A DNA stretch of 64,000 bases from Euclidia mi (taxonomy: Eukaryota > Arthropoda > Insecta > Lepidoptera > Erebidae): contig OX123187.2 in NCBI GenBank assembly GCA_944739405.2, forward strand, positions 36,808,394 to 36,872,393. Reading direction: 5' to 3'. Below the pieces are notes generated by a model, which saw only the letters and a program-made list of their open reading frames with translations, was not told the DNA's origin and did not search any database. The position numbers were made by a program, and so were the translations under genes. How positions within the stretch are numbered: position 1 is the first letter of the stretch; each line of letters opens with the position of its first letter. Of this stretch, positions 33,131-44,265 are shown piece by piece.

Positions 33131-33684
33131 CTGTAGTCTAAGATCCGTAGAAGAGCGACCTTCACCGATCTGTTTATTGGATGAAAAGTATTTTATATAA
33201 AATTTTGCATATTAAAAAATATATCGCGAATTGGTTGGTAAAAAAAAAATCCAACCGCTTTTCCTAACAGGTTATTCGTAGGCAACCCAATATCATCGTG
33301 TTCGCAGTGAAATAGCGGTCATTTTAATATAAGATTTGTCTATTAAAATAATTGATAAATATAACTAGTAACAACTTAACAGTCGAAGTGTTTATACCTG
33401 GCATCCCTACCAAATACTCCAAGAAAACTCGACAACCCTATGTTAACGTACCCTTTAGAGTTCATACATTCAGTTAGTACTAAATTTATTCATTAAACAC
33501 GTATATTCAATATTAAATGAAAAGCCAAATACATTTTTTTTCTACTTTTCCTAGTCTGGACCGGATTTTTTTTGCTAACCCATTGTCGATATATATTTAG
33601 GCATGCAATATTTGATATAAAATACATTTCATTCAATAACCAGATCGGTGAAGGTCGCTCTTCTACGGATCTCGGACTACTGTC
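33131..33684. repeat. Inverted repeat pair, arms about 140 bp
   Basis: 33131-33270 (GTAGTCTAAGATCCGTAGAA, GCGACCTTCACCGATCTG) is reverse-complementary to 33518-33684 with about 85-90% identity by eye. About 250 bp of unique sequence separates the arms. This may be a non-autonomous DNA element with long TIRs, or two MITE halves in opposite directions. Confidence 0.75.
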
Positions 33685-34172
33685 TTTTACTAATAATGTT
33701 GCTTGAAGACTAACTGACAAGGTTAATGAGCTGAAAGTAATTTTTCGCTGCCAACCAGTTGTCACGGATTTCATCGTCACGGTACTCGTAACTGTGCAAA
33801 AATATCGAAAATGTACCTAATATGTTCCAAAATCAAATAATACAATTTATAGGTATGTATGGGTAAATGGGGTATGTCTTAGCGGAATCTAGCGTAATGC
33901 CATTCGACTCGTAATATATTGGACAGAACGTTTGATATGATTAAACATATCATTATCTTCAATCCATGACCCAAGTAAATAAGGCCTACCCAAATTCGAT
34001 AATTGTCTATAAGTCATGCCGCAGGGTACTGAATTTTAATGAAAATTTCGTCTTCAACCCACATCCCACAGATTTTTTAAGGGTCAGACAGTAAATTGAC
34101 AAGGATACAAATATAGCTACGTCATCCGTAACGGGCACGTCTTACTTTAAAAGGTTGGGCCGTAAGGTTTTA

Positions 34173-34398
34173 CATACATACATACATAGACTCACGCCTG
34201 TTTCCCCGAAGGGGTAGGCAAAGGCATAATAAACGCCCACTTTTCGCCAGTGTTTTGATCCCACGTAATAGGTGGCGAGCCTATTGCCGCTTATCGGGAT
34301 ATTTTGTTTGCCAGAGCCTCGTCCGTTGATCGGCAGGTGCACCACTTGCAGGTGAGGTTGGCTTGGGACCCTAAGTTCTTGGTGGGAACCCTATGCAC
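34173..34398 (-). mobile_element. 5'-truncated LINE or SINE copy with shared 3' tail
   Basis: Minus-strand insertion with the target-site duplication CCGTAAGGTTTTA at 34160-34172 and 34399-34411. Its 3' half (GGCAATAGGCTCG, CTATTACGTGGGA, CTACCCCTTCGGGG, AGGCGTGAGTC) is the same as the tail of the SINEs at 22073 and 40427. The 5' half is different and lacks pol III boxes. The tail ends in a TATG/CATA microsatellite. It is likely the partner LINE whose 3' end the SINEs have captured. Confidence 0.8.
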
Positions 34399-34590
34399 CC
34401 GTAAGGTTTTAATTTAAACTTAAAACAGAGTGCTTGTCTAGACAAGCTACATTTCACTAGGCGAAATCCCTTCTCGCAGGAATGTCCACAGCAAAGCGTT
34501 AATATGTAGTTTAAACGGACAACTATTTGTTCGTGAGGGTCAAGTCCGAGTGTTGCACTCGATTGTCACAGTGACTAGTGACTTGTTGAT

Positions 34591-34693
34591 GGGAACAATT
34601 TCCATACATTTTCTAAAAGCGCCCCCTGGCGGTTTTTACTGACCGTTAGTATCAGCCAGGAGCGCTTTTAAAAAATTTATGGAAATCGTTCCC
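34591..34693. mobile_element. Short foldback MITE
   Basis: GGGAACAATTTCCATA and TCTAAAAGCGC at the left pair with GCGCTTTTAAAAAATTTATG and GGAAATCGTTCCC at the right. The arms cover about 40 bp each of the 103-bp element and enclose a short unpaired centre. Confidence 0.8.
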
Positions 34694-34769
34694 TTCGACC
34701 TGTCATTGTCGGCTAGAACCCCTAAGCAACTAAAATACGATTTTCCCAGCGCAGCTGACTAAGTAGGGA

Positions 34770-36422
34770 TTAATTTTGTGTTCCCGTTGGTCACGTGTAC
34801 TGTACTTAGTTATTGACCATTTTGTTTAGGACAAATTCCAGGTTGCAACTATTGTTGTTCTTTATTTGTTTGCCAACATTGTTAGTTATTGAGGATGTTT
34901 TAGTTGCGTTAAATGGCTTATTAGCTATATTTGCCCGCTATTTCTGTGAAATAATACCTAACATAAGACCGGGAATTTTAGTATTACACCCACTTCATTT
35001 TGTTCTAAAGAGGGCGACTATTATTTTTTTATTATTGTCGACTCAGGTGGATGAACCAAAAACTCAATGCTAATATTCGCCATATAAAATGCAGGTGGCA
35101 GACTTTTTACGAAGGTTGTATTGAACATTAAATTCGAAGAGATGAGTAGCCGCTAGCCCGATAGTGTCCGAATAAGCAACTCGCGTCTTGCAATTCACTG
35201 CCATGTGTACGAATCAGAATAGTGCGGTAATATGTACTCGCTGTGTAAGTTTTCAAAATTAGCATATGATATTTACATAACCTTGGTTACAAAGAGCCCT
35301 ACAGCTCTGTTTTCTTACACGCAATACTCCTCGTCTAAGAATCCAGTATGTAAATTAAACATTGCTCTCTCATGTTGTTCCATTCAGATTTGCTTCCGCG
35401 AATGAAGCTCAACGGCGCAATCAAACGATACTATTACCGCACTATTATTAGAGTAACCGATATACGTATGTGCCAGCTCTATGTATTGAATAATAAGCTT
35501 ATTCTTTTCATGCTTATTTTTATTATGATAATGTGTTCCGTAGTTTATTGGCCTTTCTTTTGTGGCGTGTCATCGAAATGCAATACATCCGATTAACTTT
35601 GATACCATACTTGAGAATAGAGCAATCCGATTTTCAAATATTGCTTGATATCAAGACATAATCTGTTACAGACATTAACAACAGGCTCATCCTCTATCAC
35701 ACAAAACTAATACTAGTCGGGTTTAGGCCTTATTTACTAGCTTATAAATAATGTGTAACAATCTGACTTGACCCGATGCACACAATTGTAAGGATCAATA
35801 GCGTTGCGAGATCCTCAGATAAGCAATTCCAAAGGTCCTTTTCTAAACCCAGGCACACACATCTGATATTTCTAAGTAATGCGCGTATTAAAAAAGTTTC
35901 TTATCGCTTGCCGTAACAGGAAAGATGATACCGTAACCAAAACTTGAATAGTATGAAAGTACCTTGTTTTCCTGCTTGTCATTATATCTCACTATAACAG
36001 TTTCGGTCATAATCCTAGACTGTTGGCTGACTATTCCTATGATAAAGATCTGTATATTTAAAATTGTTGCATTATTGCTGCATACCACGCAGAGTCAAAA
36101 TTATTAAGCGCAGTAAGCCGGAATTTGAGAGATTGCTCATTCCTAAGCAATAATATGTTGATAGTTTATACCACTGAGTAAATTCCGACGAAGAACATTT
36201 GTTCAGTCAAACCTTTAACATCTCTACTATGAAAATCTCAAATACAGTAGCAACTAGATACTAAATAATGTGAAAAATCTAATATTCTTTAGATTCAGGT
36301 TTCAATATAATCTTTCATATAGTTTTTATTAGCTACTGAGAAAATCCTAACCTTGTGTGAGTGTGAATATATTGAGATTCCGCTGATTTCATTTATATTG
36401 CAGCAGCGGTCCAGCGTGAATT
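34770..36422 (+). repeat. Copy 1 of a 1.65-kb tandem duplication
   Basis: Matches 36423-38082 at about 99% (roughly 17 substitutions plus two or three small indels, such as a 4-bp AATT-type insertion near 36915 in copy 2). TTAA lies at all three junctions (34770, 36423, 38079), fitting a microhomology-mediated tandem duplication. Three small frames are repeated in both copies (for example 34813-35073 and 36466-36726, 86 codons, hydrophobic), but none resembles a known protein. Confidence 0.95.
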
Positions 36423-38082
36423 TTAATTTTGTGTTCCCGTTGGTCATGTGTACTGTACTTAGTTATTGACCATTTTGTTTAGGACAAATTCCAGGTTGCA
36501 ACTATTGTTGTTCTTTATTTGTTTGCCAACATTGTTAGTTATTGAGGATGTTTTAGTTGCGTTAAATGGCTTATTAGCTATATTTGCCCGCTATTTCTAT
36601 GAAATAATACCTAACATAAGACCGGGAATTTTAGTATTACACCCACTTCATTTTGTTCTAAAGAGGGCGACTATTATTTTTTTATTATTGTCGACTCAGG
36701 TGGATGAACCAAAAACTCAATGCTAATATTCGCCATATAAAATGCAGGTGGCAGACTTTTTACGAAGGTTGTATTGAACATTAAATTCGAAGAGATGAGT
36801 AGCCGCTAGCCCGATAGTGTCCGAATAAGCAACTCGCGTCTTGCAATTCCCTGCCATGTGTACGAATCAGAATAGTGCGGTAATATGTACTCGCTGTGTA
36901 AGTTTTCAAAATTAGCATAATTATGATATTTACATAACCTTGGTTACAAAGAGCTCTACAGCTCTGTTTTCTTACACGCAATACTCCTCGTCTAAGAATC
37001 CAGTATGTAAATTAAACATTGCTCTCTCATGTTGTTCCATTCAGATTTGCTTCCGCGAATGAAGCTCAACAGCGCAATCAAACGATACTATTACCGCACT
37101 ATTATTAGAGTAACCGATATACGTATGTGCCAGCTCTATGTATTGAATAATAAGCTTATTCTTTTCATGCTTATTTTTATTATGATAATGTGTTCCGTAG
37201 TTTATTGGCCTTTCTTTTGTGGCGTGTCATCGAAATGCTATACATCCGATTAACTTTGATACCATACTTGAGAATAGAGCAATCCGATTTTCAAATATTG
37301 CTTGATATCAAGACATAATCTGTTACAGACATTAACAACAGGCTCATCCTCTATCACACAAAACTAATACTAGTCGGGTTTAGGCCTTATTTACTAGCTT
37401 ATAAATAATGTGTAACAATCTGACTTGACCCGATGCACACAATTGTAAGGATCAATAGCGTTGCGAGATCCTCAGATAAGCAATTCCAAAGGTCCTTTTC
37501 TGAACCCAAGCACGCAAATCTGATATTTCTAAGTAATGCGCGTATTAAAAAAGTTTCTTATCGCTTGCCGTAACAGGAAAGATGATACCGTAACCAAAAC
37601 TTGAATAGTATGAAAGTACCTTGTTTTCCTGCTTGTCATTATATCTCACTATAACAGTTTCGGTCATAATCCTAGACTGTTGGCTGACTATTCCTATGAT
37701 AAAGATCTGTATATTTAAAATTGTTGCATTATTGCTGCATACCACGCAGAGTCAAAATTATTAAGCGCAGTAAGCCGGAATTTAAGAGATTGCTCATTCC
37801 TAAGCAATAATATATTGATAGATTATGCCACTGAGTAAATTCCGACGAAGAACATTTGTTCAGTCAAACCTTTAACATCTCTACTATGAAAATCTCAAAT
37901 ACAGTAGAACTAGATACTAAATAATGTGAAAAATCTAATATTCTTTAGATTCAGGTTTCAATATAATCTTTCATATAGTTTTTATTAGCTACTGAGAAAA
38001 TCCTAGCCTTGTGTGAGTGTGAATATATTGAGATTCCGCTGATTTCATTTATATTGCAGCAGCGGTCCAGCGTGAATTTTAA
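36423..38082 (+). repeat. Copy 2 of the 1.65-kb tandem duplication
   Basis: Begins TTAATTTTGTGTTCCCG as copy 1 does and ends CCAGCGTGAATTTTAA before unique sequence AATGGAGG. Divergence is higher than between the 3.76-kb copies, so this duplication is older. Confidence 0.95.
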
Positions 38083-38404
38083 AATGGAGGATGCAGTAAC
38101 TTCGCGGCCTGTTCTTTATTAATTTTGCATAATATAACGAGCAACAAGAGCACTCTTATAAAGCCTTTGTTGTTCTTCGAAAGTATGAAAATATTCTTAA
38201 ATAAATAATTACTTAGTCGCGCGGGAATTACCTCGTTGCGTGTCCAAAAACATTTCCTTGTTTAATTTAAATCTGGAATTACAGAAACATTACTCCAGTG
38301 GCCTTTATCTTTGTGTACTTGTATGTTAATCTAGTTTAGTACTCAATTTAAATAACAGAGTGACTCGTTTAGAAATACCTGGCTATTTATACATTTTTAA
38401 AATA

Positions 38405-38665
38405 GTGTTGTATGTGTTCTCCGTGTGGTAATGGATTAAGAATACAAAGCGTCACTGCCCACTTCATTCTTTAGGTGTATTAAGAGACAACTACAGAAAA
38501 TACATGAAGCAAAAAATATCTTTGGAAAATGACGAAAAACAAGTCAACATCAAACCTTATAGGTACCAACACGTTTCGCCAAATACTCCTGTTAACTCAC
38601 AATCTTACTGTGACGGAAATAAGGGCAGCCTTACGCCCAGCAGTGGATTGCAAAAGGCTGTCTTA
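38405..38665 (+). repeat. Retroposon copy, family of 51895
   Basis: TTCTCCGTGTGGTAATGGATTAAG at the start, ATCAAACCTTATAGG in the middle and GCCCAGCAGTGGATTGC AAAAGGCTG at the end, the same order as at 51895-52130. Confidence 0.65.
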
Positions 38666-38681
38666 CTTATACCGTGTTGGT

Positions 38682-38734
38682 TGTATATGCACACCTACCA
38701 CCCACCTTCCGTCAGTGGTAGGTGTGCATATACA
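38682..38734 (+). repeat. Perfect inverted repeat, 20-bp arms
   Basis: TGTATATGCACACCTACCAC (38682-38701) and its exact complement (38715-38734) flank a 13-bp spacer. It lies just after the retroposon end at 38665. Confidence 0.93.
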
Positions 38735-39099
38735 TATACGTTAAATTTTTATCATCAATCTAGGAGCTAACCTAAAAATGTATTGTTCTTTTTACAGGCA
38801 CGTATCATTTGTGAAATCATAGTAACCAGAGTGCGCCCGCTAGCTCTAATTTGAGTATCTAAAAAAAACTATTTCATTGAAGGATATTATAAAACATATA
38901 ATACATAATAAAGTAAGAGGATTAGGCGAATTACTTAGTCTCTTCAAAATTCATAACTAGATTGAGCCGAAACCTATTCGTTTGTATGCTGACTGTACGT
39001 GACTTTAATGTTAAACCTGTGATACCTAGAGATAGCAGCCTAAGTCTGAAGGATTACAGCGCTCAACCGTAGCAGACTTTGTTTCGGTAAATATTGGAT

Positions 39100-39890
39100 T
39101 ATCTTGGAGAGGCCCGTGGCAAGTAAGGAAGATGAGTGACCTGGTACAAAGGCATAACCTTTCGTAAAAACTCGAAGTGCACGCGAAGCGGTTGGTCTCT
39201 TGTCTTATGAAAAACTTTAAATGTCGTTACGGGCAGTCAGTATCCTGACACGAGTATTATGAACCATACAATACTACTATTCTGTTGTGTTGTTGATGTC
39301 AGACGGAGTGTTTTTTTTATCAGACGGATCGCCTTATGGTAAGCAATTACCGCCGCCTATGGACACAAGCTACACCACAGGAGTCACAAGTGCGTTGCCG
39401 CCCCCTTGGGTCGGGAAAAGGGATATGGTGAGGAGTGGGATGAGGGAGAAGGAATAGGGGATAGGGCCTCCGGCACTTTCACTCACCGGACAAAACGTTA
39501 CTATTTAAGTACTGTTACTTTACGTCGATTTTCTGAGAGAGGTTAGTACGTCCCCGGTCGAGCTGGCCCATTCATACTGAAATCAGCAAGGCTCTCCTAC
39601 CTGTTCTTTACAGAGGAGCAAATATTCTATTAAATCTGGTCAGACGAGTATAATACGTCCCCGGGCCATCTGTTAGGACCAATATTGTCAAATTAGCCTG
39701 CGGGCGGCGCGCCCAGGGCCTCTTTGTTGCCCGCTATTAGGTCGAGTAGACGGCGCCCCGTGTCACCGCAATACCAAAAACATTACCCCTCCTTTTGGCT
39801 TCGCCGAAGTCGGGAAAAAAGAAAAGTATAACGGAACCTAGGCTCTTAGGCAATGTCAACCAGAATAACTCGGATGATGGATCGGATTTA
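39100..39890 (+). mobile_element. Retroposon of the 24237 family with two nested insertions
   Basis: Host blocks GAGGCCCGTGGCAAGTAAGG, GTCGTTACGGGCAGTCAG, GTTGATGTCAGACGGAG, AATATTCTATTAAATCTGG and CAACCAGAATAACTCGGATG occur in family order. They are separated by the repeat at 39308-39650 and by a second, GC-rich insertion at about 39665-39832 (GCGGGCGGCGCGCCCAGGG ... TTTTGGCTTCGCCGAAGTC). Confidence 0.75.
39308..39650 (+). mobile_element. Dispersed repeat, copy A (nested)
   Basis: ACGGATCGCCTTATGGTAAG, AAGCAATTACCGCCGCC, GGAGTCACAAGTGCGTTGCC and GGGATAGGGCCTCCGGCAC in the order also found at 43728-44045, same orientation. Identity is high (about 90% by eye). Non-coding; class unknown. Confidence 0.85.
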
Positions 39891-40415
39891 ATTATAACAC
39901 CCGCTCTGTATTACAATCAGCCTTACTGACACACAACCCAACGAGCTAATGATAGTAGTTGTTTTTTGTCTACGAACACTTTTAAGAAGTTTAACTTTAC
40001 TTCGCCAGCTATAGAACTATGTTCAAAGATGTCACGTATTCATAACACTTAAACTGTTGTTGAACTTTATCTTGCTATTCAATAAAAAGCAGGACACGGT
40101 TCTTGCCCGCATTGCAATAGGACCAAAAATTTGCAGAATAACAATATTTTCTTAAAACTCAAACAATTTCATTAAAAACTTCGTACATTATTTAAGTAAA
40201 TGAACTCATACACGACGACCTCAATAGTTATTAGCTTTTTATACATATGTTTTAGAGAGCTAAGGTTTTGAAATTAGGTATACAAGATTCGTAATCATGA
40301 GCACGCAGAGTATCAGTATATAATTATATTCCAGCAGAATTCGGATGCTTTTGCAGTCTTTATATAAATAGCGATAACGGTATCGGAAGATATGTTTTAT
40401 ATACAAAACTAACAG
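39891..40415. other. Spacer, nothing recognised
   Basis: AT-rich, no supported feature. Confidence 0.4.
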
Positions 40416-40426
40416 AAACGTAGAAA

Positions 40427-40684
40427 CGTGGTCCAGTGGATAGTGTACGCGTCTGCTGATGGAAGGTCCCGGGTTCGATTCCCGGGTCGGGCCTTCTGCC
40501 CGACTGTTACTGGGTTTTTCCGAATTCTCAGTAGCAGCTCAGAGTCTGGCAAAGTGTCCGGTAACGGCAATTGGCTTGACCCCTACGTGGGACCTAATAT
40601 TCATAATGCAAAATGTGGATGTAACATTACACTTCTGCCTACACCTCCGGGGATATAGGCTCACGCCTATACAAAAAAATTAAA
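40427..40684 (+). mobile_element. tRNA-derived SINE, full length
   Basis: A box TGGTCCAGTGGATAG and B box GGTTCGATTCCCGG lie within a tRNA-like 70-bp head. The body contains CTCAGTAGCAGCTCAGAG and the tail CTCCGGGGATATAGGC and CACGCCTATAC, followed by an A-rich end. The target-site duplication AAACGTAGAAA is at 40416-40426 and 40685-40695. This is the best-preserved member of the family here. Confidence 0.93.
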
Positions 40685-41019
40685 AAACGTAGAAAGAAAA
40701 GAAATCCTATATTCATAAGGAATAAATTAACCTTATGTTTTGGAACAAATCAGAATTTAAATAACATCTTCAAGGCATTATAATTTCAAACTAGGCGTAA
40801 TTTACCTAAAAATACAGTTATAAATTTTATTCTTTTCTTTGCTTTCAGTTAATGCTGTCTGTAAGAAAAAATGTGAAAGGTTCTCCGTAGAAACATTTCT
40901 ATTGTTATTTTCGTTCTGTAACAAGAAAATATGGTTCTGTGATTCGATTTTCCTGGTCTACTCATAATAAGGTACTTCAAATATCCAAGCCAGCTGTATT
41001 TCGGCCCACCGTCCCTTTG

Positions 41020-41110
41020 TCTACTGTAAAGTCAAAGTCAAAATTCTTTATTCATTTAGATCACAAAGTGACACTTATGAACGTAAAATTTAAAACAATA
41101 TTACTGTATG
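41020..41110 (-). repeat. Short dispersed repeat fragment
   Basis: AAAGTCAAAGTCAAAATTC and TTTATTCATTTAGATCACAA resemble a LINE 3' end found widely in Lepidoptera (from memory). Confidence 0.4.
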
Positions 41111-43060
41111 CTTCTACGTTTACATTTACTGCCACGTTCGCAATGCAAGGGCGTAGAACCATGAGAAAGATCGGGCAATAAAACTCACGGTCACTCTTTT
41201 TCATCGCCAGGTTTTTAATAATACATAACAATTAAACTTTTGTAAGGTGCTGCAACTGTTATACCTTCTATGTTACTTGTATATATTTACTGTACATAAT
41301 ACTCAAGCCTAATCAAGTTAAATTTTGGATGTTCATTTAGTTAGCCTCCTGAACATAGACATGGTGAAAAAGGAGCATCCACTTACATTATACACCTAAC
41401 AATGCAGGCTATCCGCGCAAATGTTCAGAACCATGATGGAAATGATGAAGTTAAAAATTATTAAAAAAAATATATCCCAGCCCATAAGACCGTCATCGAC
41501 CAGTCATCGCAAGTAGCACCCGTTCACGAGTATGACGCATATGCCAGCCATCATCCCAAATGATGTACCATAAATAATCCTATATGTACCATATAAAAAT
41601 AATGTACCATAATCATCATGTACTATAATGGCATAAGCGAGCTAGCGTTAGCATATTGCATAGTTCTCTTCAAATAAATACGAAAGGTTTTCTAGCGAAA
41701 CTCAAGGTCTTACAGAACTTTTTCACTAACATTACAATTCCTGAACGAAATGTTTCTAGTAGTTTTGTACGTCTGTTGGGTTATTACTGGGCACAAAATT
41801 CCAACACAACACCATCTGCTCGTTTATAACTAACTTAGTTTTGTCTATAAAGACTTGTATACTGTAATATTTGGCAGTATTAGTACCTAACAATTATGTT
41901 ATTAAATCGCCAATTTCTGAACGCAGTCCTGTCTGAAAAAAATCTTGTTCAGACGCTGGACGAACATAGACTGATCAGCGTGCAACATAATGCACGGCTC
42001 TGAACTCAAAAAAACATACTTACACGTTTTTCCTATTAAAAAGCTTTGTTAAGAATTAATCATCATAGACGATTTTGAATAAAATGCGTCTCAATTCACA
42101 CGTGGGAACTGAGTAACTAATAATATATAGCAATAAAAAATATTATAACTAAAACATAATACCTAACCATAATAACCTATTACATGGTTGATGACATCAC
42201 ATAAGCTATAGAAGCAACGCCGTACTAAACAAACATACATACATTTAATTATGTATAGCGTTTCTCGATCGTAACACACTACAGCACACAGACTAAGGTG
42301 AACAAATAAATAAAAACTTCGTAATCTCTACACTTTTGCTGGAAAATCGAAGTCAATATAAGCTGTGAAGATATATAATAAATGGAATCGATAAAGCGTA
42401 CTATAATATACACTTATAGTCTTCCTGATAGATACTATTTATTATCTATCTATACATAGATACATATAAATAAAATATAAGTGTCTGTGATTGCAGAATA
42501 ACGAGGAATTTTTAAGTGCTTGAAATTAGTTACTAGATACCAAATCATAAACAACGTTCTCTATCTGTCTTTCTGTTTGACTGAAACACTGAAATAGCTG
42601 AACCGATTTGAATGGGTATTTTACCTGGAAACTAGAGGACTTTATATAGCTACATGTACGTTATAAATTAACCCGGTAGGTGGGCCTAGCTGTTATCAAA
42701 ATACGAAAAAAACGCTAGAATAAAATAAAATAAACTAGTCAAAACAGATATATCTTTATATGTGGAATTCGTCGTTCTATCTACGGAACTCTTATAAAAG
42801 AAACAAGTAGGTAAGTACAAACACAATAAATATCGGGCGCTTTCGCACCATATAAAATTTGTTATACTCTTATGAGTCAAGTTATAAATGAAACAATTGA
42901 GTATATTGTAACTGCCAAATTGGAAGACAATACTGTTTTGTCGACTTCATTCTGTGAAGCTGAGGCAATAATATTGTTATTTTGTACTTTGTTCGTGTAA
43001 TTATGTGTAAAATTACGCCTGAAGGTATACATTTCTAATATTGCTTGCGGAACTTAATAT
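41111..43060. other. Spacer with a weak repeat relic
   Basis: Around 42540-42660 CTGTCTTTCTGTTTGACTGA and AGCTGAACCGATTTGAATGG resemble an old dispersed repeat. Nothing else supported. Confidence 0.35.
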
Positions 43061-43123
43061 CTATCTACTTATAAAAAATCTGCTCGCAGTTATCATGCGA
43101 GCAGATTTTTTATAAGTAGATAG
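43061..43123 (+). repeat. Perfect inverted repeat, 28-bp arms
   Basis: 43061-43088 (CTATCTACTTATAAAAAATC...) and 43096-43123 are exact reverse complements around a 7-bp loop. Confidence 0.95.
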
Positions 43124-43727
43124 ACGCATTTTTTTTTTGCATTTAATTACAACCCAATTGTAGCTAAGAACCATCAACACAGCATTTCAATCACGTCCGC
43201 TTTTAATAAACAATACAGCCTCAATGTAACACTCGTTCCGAAACCACAATGCACAGACCGACACACAGAGTCATCTACAAAACTCTGCGAGCGATTGGAG
43301 TTATAAATAAAAATACTTAGGTACTGTACTGTAACAACAACAATCTTTCACAGCCTCAAAGCTCCGACAAAGAAAGCTATAAACTTTCACTTTATGGTGT
43401 AGATTACATTTTAGTTGGCAACGAAGTTTAACGCGGCTGTTATCTTATAATAAATCCTTCGAGGCATGTTCATGGCCGGAACATCGCCGAAGGTCAAGCA
43501 TCTGTCAAAATAATTGGGCGGGAAACTTAACTTAACATTACTATGAAAGTGAACATTTCAAAGGAGGTTTCAAGAACAGGATTCGAAAACAACTGATTCT
43601 GTTAAATGAAGTAACAGACAGATACTCTGAATTTCTTCTTAACTTTTATCTTCGAAAACACCAAATATCTATAACAGGTTTTATTTTCTTTTTTTTTGTC
43701 GCTTGAGTATGTGGCCAAATATGCTTT

Positions 43728-44045
43728 TTTTTATAGTAATAGGCGGCAAACGAGCAGACGGATCTCCTGATGGTAAGCAATTACCGCCGCCCATGGACAC
43801 AAGCAACACCATAGGAGTCACAAGTGCGTTGCCGCCCCTTGGGGTCGGGAAAAGGGATAGGATGAGGAGTGGGATGAGGGAGAAGGAATAGGGGATAGGG
43901 CCTCCGGCACTCTCACGCACCGAGCGAAACGCAACAGTTTAAGTACTGTTACTTTACGTCGATTTTCTGTGAGGGAGTATTACTTCCCCGGTCGAGTCGG
44001 CCCATTCATGCTGAAATCACCAAGGCTCTACTACCTAGTAAATGG
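43728..44045 (+). mobile_element. Dispersed repeat, copy B
   Basis: Second copy of the repeat at 39308-39650. It is preceded by GCTTTTTTTTATAGTAATAG and the block GGCGGCAAACGAGCAGACGG, so this copy shows more of the 5' end. Opposite-strand frames of 60-80 codons inside are incidental. Confidence 0.85.
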
Positions 44046-44049
44046 TGTC

Positions 44050-44265
44050 TATGTATGTATGTATATTTTAGACTGCCTGAAGGCCTTCGACAAAATCAAA
44101 TGTTTCTTGTCATGAGGCAAGACCCGGAACCAACAACTTTACTTGTCCTCCGAAGCACGGCAGTGTTCTGATGTAAATGCTACGCGCGGTCACCTATCCA
44201 AGTGGCGACTTGTGCAAGCGTTGCATAACTTGCCGAGCTATTACGAACTGCAAACCTAGTTTTGC
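44050..44265 (+). repeat. Unclassified dispersed repeat
   Basis: TGTATGTATGTATATTTTAG, then AAGACCCGGAACCAAC, TGTCCTCCGAAGCACGG, CGGTCACCTATCCAAGTGG and CTTGCCGAGCTATTACGA, a block order I recall from lepidopteran retroposons. Confidence 0.5.

Noticed and set aside
34770..38082. Firm call of a piggyBac-like element from the TTAA borders
   Set aside because: No terminal inverted repeats and no transposase; TTAA is a common tetramer here and suffices as duplication microhomology.
40427..40500. Functional tRNA gene
   Set aside because: A and B boxes are present, but no complete cloverleaf with acceptor stem could be drawn, and the SINE body and target-site duplications explain it.
40428..40683. 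Two overlapping frames of about 75 codons
   Set aside because: They translate the tRNA-derived SINE and have no protein meaning.
43681..43920. Opposite-strand 60-80-codon frames in the repeat at 43.7-43.9 kb
   Set aside because: They lie on both strands of a non-coding dispersed repeat and are not kept in the other copy at 39.3 kb.
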